DNA from: Eudorina sp. 2006-703-Eu-15
Taxonomy: Eukaryota > Chlorophyta > Chlorophyceae > Chlamydomonadales > Volvocaceae
Direction: 5' to 3'
Assembly: GCA_003117195.1 (NCBI GenBank)
Contig: BDSI01000033.1
Location: 62,001 to 126,000, forward strand
DNA: 64,000 bases
The notes under the pieces were generated by a model. It worked only from the letters and a program-made list of their open reading frames with translations. It had not been told where the DNA came from and ran no database searches. Within the stretch, counting starts at the first letter, position 1. The number at the start of each line of letters is the position of its first letter. Both the position numbers and the translations under genes were made by a program. This document shows positions 21,708 to 32,397 of this stretch, in pieces.

Positions 21708-24662
21708 TGCTTCTGCTAATGGCTCCAGGCAGCACATCCACAGGAGCAATCTCTCTCGCTGGTTGGCTGTGATGTCCAGAGGCTGTTGCTTCAATCTCCA
21801 TCTCGTATATAAATGCGCCTGGTGGGTTGTTCCTGTTGTCGGTTGGCAGTGCCGGGCAGGTCTGGGGGCGGCGGCGGCGGTGGCGCCGGCAGCGGAGGCA
21901 GCAGCGTTGTGTATTATTTGTCCTCCGCACGGCGGCGGCCTAGAGTTGTGCCCTCGGGAGGCTTGCAGGGGCTGTTGTAGTTTATCAAACTGCCGCGCGG
22001 TGCCGGCCGGCTGCCGGCTGGCATCGTCGCAGCGTTGCGCGTTGGCGACCTGTGCGTCGGTCCGTCCCTCGGGAGCGGGACGGTGTCAGTGTCATTGCCT
22101 GAAGCGCGGGGGCTGCGTTGCGTGGCGCGCGCAGCACGGACGGGTTGTCAGGACATATTGCTCGGTGGAGGCTGGGCCTGACGGACATCCATATCATCAT
22201 CATGTGAAAGCAGATGGCCAACGGTTTCAGTTGTTGGCGCGGTGCGGTATAAGCGTACAACATATCATGGTTCGGTGGAGTCTCGGTGATGCAGGCAAGA
22301 TGTATGAAGACCCGCAGATCGATGCAGCAGCAGGGGGCAGTTCACAGGAGGACGGCGCTGATGTTTCCGAGTCGCCGATATTTGCAGCCCCAGTACAATG
22401 CCCTACAAGGTTTCCCTCTGTACCAATTCGTTTTTCATTTCGGTCCGCGGCTCGATACGCGCAGGCCAAGTTTGGGTCAGGCGGCGGCGAACACGGACGT
22501 TGACGTGTTGAGAAGTGGATTTCTGTTGGTGTGCGGATTGATTCAGGCGGGCGATGGTGGTGTGTCCGTGTCAGCAAAAGTGAATCCGCGGCGCATCTAC
22601 GGCGAGTCCGCGCATCGGCCGCGTCCATTGCGGTGTTGTGTTGGCCACGACGTACGCATTACCATGCGGGCCCGGAGGTCTGGTGCGAGGACGAAGGGCG
22701 TGGCTGGGTTGGTAGCAGCGGACAGCCGGACTCCATGCGGCAAATGTTGTTTGTCTGGTCGCGCGAACTTCAGAGCGGTTGGCAGGGCCCTGCAGGGCCT
22801 GTGCGGCGTATGTCGAGATGTGGAGCGTGCGCGTTATCGGAGTCCGCGCATCCTGTCACATCGTACTACATTGTATGGATCGCGCACAAGACATGGCGCC
22901 CACGGTTCATTTCCATCTTTCTGCTGGTTTTCAATTGAGGCCTCGCTGGCAGGTGACACTCTTGCATTATTTGGTCTCGGAGCTCCTGCCTGAGCCCTGT
23001 ATGTTAATTGCACAAGAAATAAGTTAGCTTTATCCTTATAGAAGGCACTCCGGTGACTGCACCACTGGTTCAGTGACTGCACCACTGAATCCCTTAGTAA
23101 TGTGTTGTTATGTTTCCAGCCTTGACGGCCTTTCCAATGTGTCTGTCTCGAGCATCAACCTGTTTGCAGGTGTTCACGTGTGTTGCACTAGATGGCTTGC
23201 CCGATGCGGCGTGGGAAGCCGTACTACATTCAAAGACAGTTTGCGTAGCTTCTCCTGAGTGTGTTAATGTCGCTATGCGTAACGATTTTTGCGCTCATCC
23301 GCCCGAGTTGGAAAGGGCCTCGCTGCATTTCGCCTCATCATATTCCGATGCCGTACTGCGAATCCGTCGTACTACGGTACCTTTGTATTCGCTCTGCTTG
23401 TAATTCTTTCCCAACGAGGTAGACGGACGCAGGGAAGTGTGTCGGCTGAGCTTTATTTTGTTCTCCTATAAAGACAGGCTCCGCCGCGCGAAGGCATGTT
23501 GTAATAATTCAAGATAAAGGCTGACTACGCATCCAGCCTACATAAAAAAACTGAAGATAGAAGGATACCGCGCGTCGCGTCGCCATTATGAAAAGTTTCA
23601 AAAGGTTCTTTTTGTTCAGGAGTGTTCACGTCGGGGCGACGAAGGCGATACAACCGCGCGCCAGCAGGCGTCAGCGAGGGACCTTTCTGTCTGCAACATC
23701 GTACCACGCCTATCTTTCTTCTGGGTGATTGCGTACGTCAACCGACTGATGTTTCGCGTTGACTGTCGCTCGTCATCACGGTTATCAGTGTGTGACGAGC
23801 CCCTCAGGGCCTGTCACTTTACCGCATGCTGCAGGAAGAGAAGATACACCCCCGCACCTCAGACCAGATAACCTCAAACGTGTCGAGGGTGCCGTTGCCG
23901 TTGCTGCGCCTCGATTATTGAGGTATCGCGCGTAAATCCCGTCACGACGACGTTTCGCGACTACCCAGCAGTACCGTGCTCCCTTTTCGTTATCTTATCA
24001 TAAGTCATCTGAAATTAATCAGAGACTATCCAATTACAGCAATATCAGTATTGCTGCTGCTTGCGCACAGTAAGCAGGTTCAGTTGTCGCCCTATCTACA
24101 TCCAAACCCGCAGGGCAATACCGCCGCGTGCCTCGCCTGCTGGACGGGCTTGCAGCGCCCAGCATTCGCTCGCGATTTACAGCACAAATCCAGCTGGCGT
24201 AAGCCCCTTCGTTCGCGTGGGCCTTTCGATTGACCCACGGGTCATCTCCGCAAGCGGGATATTCCTAGCCGGACGGCCTATCGTATCCGTGCTACGCAGC
24301 GCTCGCAAGGCAAGCCCAAAGCGCCCCCCGCCCGGTAGTGGGTAGAACCAGTCTGATGACATGCATTAGTGCACATATCGTAGGTATGGCACCATCCAGC
24401 AAACGTCGCCTTGATAAAAGGTCGCAACCGGTAGCCCCGTGTATCCTTTTCTGCTGCTTGAAACTGGCGCCCCATGTACCTGGCAGGGACAATTTGTTAT
24501 CATGCGTGGCTGTTTGGTTCACTAGGGCCCTCCCTACGATCCAAATGCCCCACCTGTTGTTCGCCCGAACTAGAGCAGGTGACTGTCCCCTAATTCCTCC
24601 GTGTCGGCGAGCAGGGCAGCGTGATCAAACGTCGTGATCTGCGGCTCTACAGAACCGGCATT
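21708..24662. other. Intergenic region, no gene recognised
   Basis: Nearly 3 kb between UGP3 and the RING-CH gene. Overlapping frames on both strands, the longest at 21652-22503 and 22286-22993, have no recognisable motif. A 19-base direct repeat (GTGACTGCACCACTG core) sits at about 23051-23090. Composition shifts toward AT from about 23400. The upstream region of the RING-CH gene lies at the right end. Confidence 0.4.
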
Positions 24663-27600
24663 ATGAGTGATCAATCCGTGCAGCAAGCGCTTCCCCACCC
24701 GCCGCAGCCGTTGGCATTCCAGCCCGCGCTGCTGGGAGCCAAGGCCGACAGCAGCAGCAGTAGCAGCGGCGTCGATGGCGGTGGCGATGTGATGATGGCA
24801 GGGGCCCGCGGCGGAGCGCAGGGCAGCGGGAAGCGCTCCGTCGCGGAGGCGGCGAGCGAGGAGGACGTGTGCTGGCTGTGTCTGGGCGGCGAGGAGGAGG
24901 GCCTGGGGCCGCTAGCGGCGCCATGCAGGTAAGATAGAGGGGAAGGGGGAAGCGGGTGTGCTACGGGACAGGGCGCGAACGGAAAGCTGCGTGGAACGCC
25001 GAAAGGTGCGGCTTCTCGTGCACTTGACGTGACCTGACACCTGACCTGACCTGACAAGGCCGGTCGCGGGGCAAGAAGTGTCTCTTCTGTTACTCGAAAG
25101 CTGGATGGTCCGTACATTATTATTAAGGATGTTACAGCGGACCCCGCGGGTCATCGGTGACAGCCAACGGCGACAGCCGAGGCCTCCTCACCATACACTG
25201 CCTAAACGAACTCCGCACATACCGTAAATGTGACCTCCTGCTGCTTCTCCTCGTCGAGCCGCTAACGGCATGGGGGTCGGCCTCCCTGCTGGCCCTGCGG
25301 ACACCCTGATCCGACCCCTCCGCCTCCAGGTGCCCCCGCCTGTGCCATCCGGGATGTCTGTCGCGCTGGCAGCTGCACTGCGCGGGCCGACAGTGAGTGG
25401 GAAGGGGGGCTTGGCGGGTTCTTGCGACCTAGGGTTCATACCCGGAGGACGGGAGGAGGCATCCCTTGTCGCGGACATAGGAATTGTCATGATACTACCA
25501 CTGCAAGCTGCGTCAATTGTCCTGCCGGGGAAAGCCGCGTTCCGCACATCGTGATGCAGCCATGCCAACACGGAAGGTATGCCGCAACGATGGGCGGCTT
25601 GGCTCTTTAGCACTGATAATCCCCTTGGGGTCTGCAGGAACATTCGTACACTGTTTCATCATATCGCGGGGCCCGCTGTGGCTTGCCCTGGTTATGCACC
25701 GTTGATCCCTTTTCGGGGTCCGCTGTAACGTTCATTTATTCATATCGTCAGCAAGGCAGCCCTTCGAGGGCGAACGTCTGCTTCGCTTCATAACCATGGC
25801 TCCTCCTCGGCCGTCAGCCCTTCCCTCCCCTTCCCTTCACAAAAGTAACCAACGAGCGGAACCGCTATGACGTTCAATCTTCTCTCCTGAACCCATGGGT
25901 CACTCGCCCTATCCGGTCCAGGGAGGAGAAGCTGTGCCGCTTCTGCGGGGATGAGCTGCCCGACTGGCGGCACGTGCCCCCAGCGGGTTTCGCCCCGGAC
26001 GGCGCCGCGGCACCGCCGCCACCGGCCGTGGAGGCGCCCCCCGCCTACATGAGGATCAGCTACAACGGCAGGAGGTACGCCCAAATGCACGTGTTTGGCA
26101 CGAAGGCACCCATGCTGAAGATCGCCGAAGTTATCGTACTCCGTACTGGGCCGTCGGGCTGTCCCCGCGCCCTCTGCCCAAAAGAGATCTTACCAAAACC
26201 CTCTTTATTCTTCACCTGCGCAGCCACAAGATCCGTGTACGGCCAGGTCCGGACGGCACCCGACAGTTCATCGAGGACTGCAGGCAGCTGGTGAGTGAGT
26301 GGCGGACTAGGCGACGGCCTGGGCGGTGGATGGGCAGGGTTAGGGCTTTTGAGTGCGCAGGTGAAGTCTTGAATGGCGGATTCCTGCCGTTAATTGGGTC
26401 GGAGCCTTGACTCCGTTCGCTGCCTGAGGCAGGGTTGCAGGAGTTTTCCGTTTTGCCTGCTGGTCGGAGGGCCAGCACCCCTTCGGCTGTGTCCTCCGTG
26501 GAACAGCTGGAACTCGCAGAGGCCGCCCAGTGCCCCCCAGTGCACCAGCTCCACCTTCTGCGAAACTGGCCTCCGAACAGCCTCGCGGATGATCATTAAA
26601 CCAGTCGCCCCTTGCCATGGCCCGTCCCTTCCTCCCTTTCCCCCATCCTGCCTTCCTTCATGTCTTCCCCCGTCCCTTGGGTCCTCGATCCGTGCAGCTC
26701 AAGATTCCGTCTCATCTGGAGTTCGATGTAGTCTTCCATTGTAAGGTGGGTGATGTGAGATCCGGGGCTGCCGCCTGGTGGCAACGAATGAAGCTCTGGA
26801 TGCTGATGCGGATCTCGATGCTGATGCGGATCTGGATCCTGATGCGGATCTGGATCCTGATGCGGACCTGGATGCTGATGCGGATCTGAATCCTGATGCG
26901 AGGGCCGCTGCACGCCCTTCGGGCTGCTGCCATCCTCTCCGCCTCCGCCATGTGGCAACGCGCGAAGTAGACAAGTCGTCCCATTTGAGACCCCTTGCTA
27001 TCCTTGCCTGTCCGCCGCCGCAGGAGCCTGCCACCCAGTCCGACTTGCGCTTCCGCGGCCTCGAGGCCTTTGACGCGGCGGTTTACTGCGCCAGCCTGGC
27101 CAACCACGCCGCGGCGCTGCAGCAGCAGCAGCAGCAGCAGGTGCCGCAGCCGGAGCAGCAGCTTCCGCTGCCTCCGGCAGCACCCTGCCCGCTGCCGCCG
27201 CCGCCACCGCCGCCACGTGCGTTGGTCCGCGCCACAAGCGAAATGGCCGACGAGCTGGCCCGCATGGCCGCCGCCGCGGAGGAGGAGGAGGCCGCCGCGG
27301 CGGCAGCCGCGGCAGCGTTCTCGGCGGCGGCAGAGAGCGGCGAACGCTCCGCGCCGCAAGGCATGTTCGGGCCGGGTGACGATGCCATGGTGCTGGATAA
27401 CGCGCCGCCGCCCGTGCCGCCGCCAGTGTCCGAGCAGCAGCAGCAGCAGCGCGGCGGCTTTGAGCTGCCGGTCGGCGGTGTGGCGGCGGGGGCGCCGGCG
27501 AGGGCCTTCCGCAGCAGCAGCAGTCGAACGATCGAAGACCCGCTGTCGGGCCCCCGGAGCCACGTCGGCACGGGCATGGGCTACAGTCAGGGCCGCAGCC

Positions 27601-27911
27601 GGCGGCAGCGAAGGGCAGACGGGCTGTCCTCCAACATGCTGATGATGCCGATCCCCAGGACGCCGGAGGCTGCTGCGGACGCGGCGGCAGCACCTTTCAG
27701 CAGCCCGTACAGCGCGGAGGCGGCCGGCGCCGGCGGCCCCATGGGCGGCAACGTGGCGGGCGGCCACGGCATGCCACCTGGGGGCGTTACTGGCGGCAGC
27801 GGCAGCGGCCACGGCGGTGGTGTGGGGCCCTCACTCGCTAGCATTGCGGCGGCGGCGGTGGGGAGCGTTTTGGGCGCCTTCCGCCGCTGCGGCAGCTGGG
27901 AGGGGCCCTGA
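24663..27911 (+). CDS. RING-CH (MARCH-type) finger protein with PB1-like domain
   Basis: Probable E3 ubiquitin ligase. Six exons (24663-24928, 25330-25392, 25922-26074, 26224-26290, 26698-26745, 27024-27911) join in phase to 494 residues. The RING variant at about residues 70-120 is split over three exons: CWLC, then CRC, then LCHPGC, a linker, then CRFC. This gives a C4HC3 pattern with His in the RING-CH position, where such domains recruit E2-ubiquitin. After a Pro/Ala linker, residues about 152-240 read as PB1-like: YMRISYNGRSHKIRVRPGPD, RQFIEDCRQLLKIP, FDVVFHCK, GLEAFDAAVYCASL; PB1 domains pair with other PB1 or acidic partners. The C-terminal 250 residues are Gln, Ala, Pro and Gly low complexity with a Ser/Arg patch. 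Most MARCH proteins carry membrane helices; none is seen here, so a soluble ligase is likely. The RING call is firm, the PB1 call moderate. Introns 1 and 2 carry interspersed repeats, intron 5 a minisatellite. Confidence 0.85.
25115..25212 (-). repeat. Short interspersed element A, full copy in RING-CH intron 1
   Basis: The reverse complement is nearly identical to 55481-55577 over about 95 bases, from ttcgtttag through ggctgtcaccgatgaccc to ggggtccgctgtaac, and ends in a TAA-rich tail. It lies antisense to the host gene. Confidence 0.85.
25667..25745 (+). repeat. Short interspersed element B, copy in RING-CH intron 2
   Basis: It shares gcttgccctggt, caccgttg and cggggtccgctgtaacgttc with the copy at 55265-55338, then a CATT-type tail. 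Confidence 0.8.
26797..26900. repeat. 18-bp minisatellite in RING-CH intron 5
   Basis: About 5.8 units of GATCTGGATCCTGATGCG with base variants. Because 18 is divisible by three it stays open in several frames on both strands, which makes it look coding; the splice chain skips it. Confidence 0.85.
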
Positions 27912-29375
27912 TGCCGCCTCTGGTGCGGCGGCGAGCACGTGGGTGGGGGACGCGGTCCCACGCGGGTGATCTGTTGCGGCGAACACGTGGGGTACGCGAT
28001 CCCACGTGGGTGGTTGATACCAAGTGATGAACAGGGGGGCCCGCAGAGTAGCACCGCTGCGCGTTGGTGTGCAAGGTTCCTGTCTGCGGATTGTTGGCCC
28101 TCTTTATGGAGCTGGCGCGGGTGGCGCGCCTGCTTTTGGAGGTGGAACCAAGTCGTGATTGATTCGAAGTGGGCAAAAAGGACGCACGCGATGCCGGCGA
28201 GCGGGGCTGACGCTGCATGCGGGTTGTGACGAGATGCGATCTCAGCTTCTCAGCTGGTGGCGCTCTAGGCAGCGGGGAGACGGTCCCACTGGGGAATCGC
28301 TCATATTTTGTGGCACCTCTAGGACTTACACGACGAGGTCGCAACGCAGAGAGCTGTGATCGGGGAGGGCACTGTGGTGGTGGCGGTGATCGCAGGCTTG
28401 GCTTGCCTCAGACCGAGGCACAGCCGGGGCGAAGCGTCTGTGGGGGCGAAGCGTCTGTCGTACGCATGTGAAGGTGAATCCCCAAAATTCGTGTGCTCGC
28501 TTGCAGCAATCCCAAGACCATGTGTGCCACCGCCTTAACTGACAACCGTGAGAGGGCCAGCCACGGCAAGTCACCACACCGTGATGACCTGGGCGCTCCC
28601 GACTAAACGGGCTGAGCATGCGGTTCGTTATGCATCCAGTTGGCAGGCCCTCAGCATTGTATCTCCGATTCAGCCCTTCGGAACAGGAGCCTACAAGAGG
28701 TTTGTCCTTGGCTTTTTGCTGTCTAGAATTCTGGGACGGAATGGTAACCTTCTGGGTCTTGGTCGCCGTGCCGGCGGGCCCCGGGAATCCGTTGCCCCGG
28801 CCTGAAATATGCCCTCGGCCTGGGCGCTGTTCGCTGGGAGCCGGTCGAACGACGGCATGTAGATGTTAAACGAGTGACACAAGTTGTGTTACCCATGCAC
28901 TCCATGTGAAACGTACTCCGGTTGCTATTGGATGAGGCATGGTACTCGTGGAGCAGGAGACAGACACTTCTTTGTAAGTAAATGCTGTGTGTCGCGGTGC
29001 AGCATCTGGGAGAAGGGTAATGCATTTGTACGCAGCAACATGTGACGTGACGAAAACTACCAACCAGTTTGACGATAGCGCTTGATTGATCCGTCACGCC
29101 ATGAAAGACGCACTTTGTCATGCAGGCACGGGCATGGCACTTAGGAAGCAAAGGTTACAAGGGGGACCAGCAAATAAGCTGCTCGCTCACCGTATAGGCA
29201 CAAACACAGACCGACTGTTCATCCTACCCCAGGGGCATGCCGTGCACTAGGCAGGGAGCCATGCCAAAGAAAATACAGCCAAGGACCACCAGCGCCCAGC
29301 CTTCATAGCATTCAGTATACGGTACGTATGGAAAAGCAGCCAATCACCACCAGCGCCCAGCCACCGCAGCAGTCC
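27912..29375. other. Intergenic region between RING-CH gene and the 10-kb inverted-repeat unit
   Basis: No gene recognised. A 16-base direct repeat (ggggcgaagcgtctgt) occurs twice at about 28430-28460. Just outside the left arm, a block containing caccagcgcccagcc is tandemly duplicated with a 61-base offset (about 29277 and 29338). A TGTAA at about 28974 is the nearest obvious poly(A) motif for the RING-CH gene but is about 1 kb away. Confidence 0.4.
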
Positions 29376-29845
29376 AGTAAGGCAGCGGCCACAGATCAGG
29401 GCTCAGGGCGCGCCCTGAGAAAATACGTCTTTTGGGGGGTCAGGGCGCGCCTCGGCCAGGGCGCGCCCTGACCCCCGAAACCGGGATGCAGGCGGACGCG
29501 TCTGGTCTGTAACTACAGACTGTCCTAGTAGCGGTTTTTGTTTATTTTGATTATCTGGTGGCTGACCCTGCGACCTGCAGGCGTCCGGTCGGCCCGCCCC
29601 AAATCAGGGCTCAGGGCGCGCCTCGGCCAGGGCGCGCCCTGACCCCCGCAACCGGGACGCAGGGGGGCACGTCTTGTCCTATATTACAGGCTGTTCTGGT
29701 AGCGGTATTTGCTTCTTTTGAATATCTGGTGGCTGACCCTGGGACCTGCAGGCGTCCGGGTCGGCCCGCCCCAAATCAGGGCTCAGGGCGCGCCTCGGCC
29801 AAGGCGCGCCCTGACCCCCAGGACGGGGGTGCAGGGACAGGCCTT
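29376..29845 (+). repeat. Left inverted arm with three palindromic modules
   Basis: Modules recur about every 171 bases. Each has a hairpin-forming core reading CAGGGCGCGCCTCGGCC then a complementary GGGCGCGCCCTGACCCC (about 29434-29476, 29607-29647, 29778-29820), then a less GC-rich spacer with GTAGCGGT and TATCTGGTGGCTGACCCTG. The outermost core TCAGGGCGCGCCCTGA (29403-29418) is a perfect 16-bp palindrome. Confidence 0.85.
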
Positions 29846-30736
29846 CCTTGCTCTTAATAATTGCGACTTAACTCTTGGGATGTATTCGGGCAACGCTGAC
29901 TTTCGCGTCTTTGTTAATCCGTGCAACGCTTCGACCTGCCTCGTCATCGACCTGCACCTTTATGGATAGCCTCCTTAATTGCAGATTATGTTGCAAATGC
30001 GAAACGTATGTTTCATCGTAGATGTTGATGAATATGTTAAATTCAAGCAAGCGAGCTGGTATGGACGAGCCAGGAGGCTCATTGGCCGTAACCAAGCAGC
30101 ACACAGAATACCAATCATGAGAAGGAGACACAACGGAAACGATTGAAGAAGGATAGGGGTGAAATAAACGCCACTGGATATTACGAATTCGTTGGATCCT
30201 GCCGGACATCGTAACAGCTCGTATCTTCATAGCACTGGCGAACACGAGCTCGCTGGAAATTGTAACATAACCGTCATTACTATTACTGGCGGCTCATGAT
30301 CAGTCATGCGGTCTGTCACCCACTGTACATACAGCACAAATGCGGAGCTGCGGGGCCCAGAGCATGTTGAAAAGCGCGATCTACCGTTGGCAATCAGACA
30401 CGATCCGCGAGGCCCAAATTGTTATATGCCAATGACGGTTTTTCTGCCCGCCTGGCCCCGTTGGGTGGTAGCACGCCCTAGAGGCACTCTCGCGCAGTGC
30501 TCCTTGCGGCACGGCTCTCACTCCACCTCCCATACGCGAAGGACAGGACGCCCCTCCGAAGTCAAGAAACTGGCTTACTGTTTTACAGTCAGTTAGCAGA
30601 GACAGTCTCCATACGCGACGGCAACAAAGCCCCACGGCAAACTCTCCTTGGCATAGCCCGACGACATTCTCAATCCACCCATGTATGTAGTAATGTGCAT
30701 GAGTGCCCAAAGACAGTCCGGGATGTTGCAACCCTA

Positions 30737-31021
30737 ATGGCCCGCAAGCAAAAGCACGCCCGCACCCAAAGCAGGCCGTACTGGCAGTTATTGTACTACA
30801 TTCCCGCATGCGCAAATTGCAAGCCGAAACCTCACGACATGGGAGACAGGGCCGCCGCCTGGAGCCAGTACCCTACCAGCCTGGTTCTCCAAACCCTCTG
30901 GACCGCTCTTCGGGCCACCTGGCTCTGGGCCGTTTGGTGCCACAAGCAAGCCGCCGACGCCGAGCCCTGCCCTTCCAAAGCTGTCGTCACCCAGGTTGTC
31001 AGCGAGCTCCAGCGGCTCATG
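30737..31021 (+). pseudogene. Coding-like fragment truncated by a minisatellite; retroelement origin possible
   Basis: About 95 codons with a clear G/C third-position preference run from an ATG at 30737 into the 20-bp repeat array, where the frame becomes repetitive. The piece has CANCKPKP and a Trp-rich helix-like stretch (TLWTALRATWLWAVWCHKQA). Trp-rich helices of this kind occur near the C-terminus of some LINE-type reverse transcriptases, but no catalytic motif is present, so this is only a suggestion. The fragment has no plausible end of its own. Confidence 0.3.
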
Positions 31022-31625
31022 TCTCAGGCCCCCACACGCGGTCTCAGGCCCCCACGCGCGGTCTCAGGCCCCCACACGCGGTCTCAGGCCCCCTTTACGC
31101 TGTGCCAGGCCCCCACACGCGGTCTCAGGCCTCCACACGCGGTGCCAGGCCCCCACACGCGGTCTCAGGCCCCCACACGCGGTGCCAGGCCTCCACACGC
31201 GGTGCCAGGCCCCCACACGCGGTCTCAGGCCCCCACACGCGGTCTCAGGCCCCCACACGCGGTGCCAGGCCTCCACACGCGGTTTCAGGGCCCCACACGC
31301 TGTCTCAGGCCCCCTTTACGCTGTGCCAGGCCCCCACACGCTGTCTCAGGCCCCCACACGCGGTGCCAGGCCTCCACACGCGGTGCCAGGCCCCCACACG
31401 CGGTCTCAGGCCCCCACACGCGGTGCCAGGCCCCCACACGCGGTCTCAGGCCCCCTTTACGCTGTGCCAGGCCCCCACACGCGGTCTCAGGCCCCCACAC
31501 GCGGTCTTAGGCCCCCACACGCAGTCTCAGGCCTCTACACGCGGTCTCAGGCCCCCACACGCGGTGCCAGGCCCCCACACGCGGTCTCAGGCCCCCACAC
31601 GCGGTCTCAGGCCCCCACACGTACG
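31021..31625. repeat. 20-bp minisatellite array ending in an inverted unit
   Basis: About 30 units of CCCCCACACGCGGTCTCAGG, with variants CCTCCACACGCGGTGCCAGG and a 21-base form containing CCCCCTTTACGCTGTGCC (about 31089, 31308, 31452). Right after the array, 31624-31650 reads the unit on the other strand (GGCCTGAGACCGCGTGTGG). All frames across it are repetitive and need not be translated. Confidence 0.95.
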
Positions 31626-32397
31626 GCCTGAGACCGCGTGTGGAGGCCCCGGTGACTTGCTCCTGCTCGATGTTTTCCTTCCCGCCGCGCTACGTGGACT
31701 TCCCTCGTCCGGACAGCTGCCTTGCCCCCTCGCCCCCCGCCGCGCAATTACGGTTATGCACCAACTGGCCGCTTTGCTTAGTCTCTCGCCACACAGCTGC
31801 TGTGCTCCACCGGCTCCACCAGCGGAGCTTAGAAGGCACTTCAGCAAGTGCCTCGTTGGCCACGCTTCTCCTGTAATGGGAAGACAGATGGTCAGACACA
31901 CACAATGTTATGTTGCAGAATGCGGTTGTTCACAACGGCAAATGACGATTGCAGGCCACGCTGGCGAGTACACGAGTCAACCAAGCTCAAATCTTACTCA
32001 AGGCAAGCTTGCGAACTCTGTTCTCACCAGCATGCGTAATCTCGGCCCAATATGAAAGCCATGTTATCGGTCTGTCGCATTCTGTCGCTTGCGAAGCCAG
32101 CCCCAAGAGCTGCCAAAACGCGAAGAGACAAAGCAACCGGACAGTCTCTACTTAATAATTGTTTTACAGTTCATGAGAGCGTCCATGGGATGAGCGTATG
32201 GTACGAATAAGGCAGGGTCAACTTGGTCCAGCGGTCAAGGATAGCAATGTGCATGATGGCACAAGAACGTGAAAGCAGTAATATGTGGTATGTAAGTATA
32301 ATGATAATAGACAAGAGTCAAGGACGCTTGAGAAATCAGAAGCATGCGGCAAACGTGCTTCCGTACTGAATAACAAAGAGCCCTCTCGCCGTCATGC

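Noticed and set aside
21652..22993. Two plus frames of 235-283 codons after UGP3
   Set aside because: They overlap each other, have no motif, weak third-position bias and no splice partners; read as chance open frames in GC-rich DNA.
26712..27812. Long minus-strand frame opposite the RING-CH last exon
   Set aside because: It is an antisense shadow of a GC-rich exon and of the 18-bp minisatellite; the plus strand has the phase-consistent splice chain and recognisable domains.
31021..31625. The 20-bp array as a CRISPR array
   Set aside because: Units are directly adjacent with no unique spacers, and the context is eukaryotic nuclear DNA.
30703..32055. A 450-codon plus frame with PPHAVSGPHTRSQ repeats as an extracellular repeat protein
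   Set aside because: The repeat unit is 20 bases, so the frame cycles through all three phases; sequence before and after fits different frames. It is a minisatellite, not a Pro-rich matrix protein.
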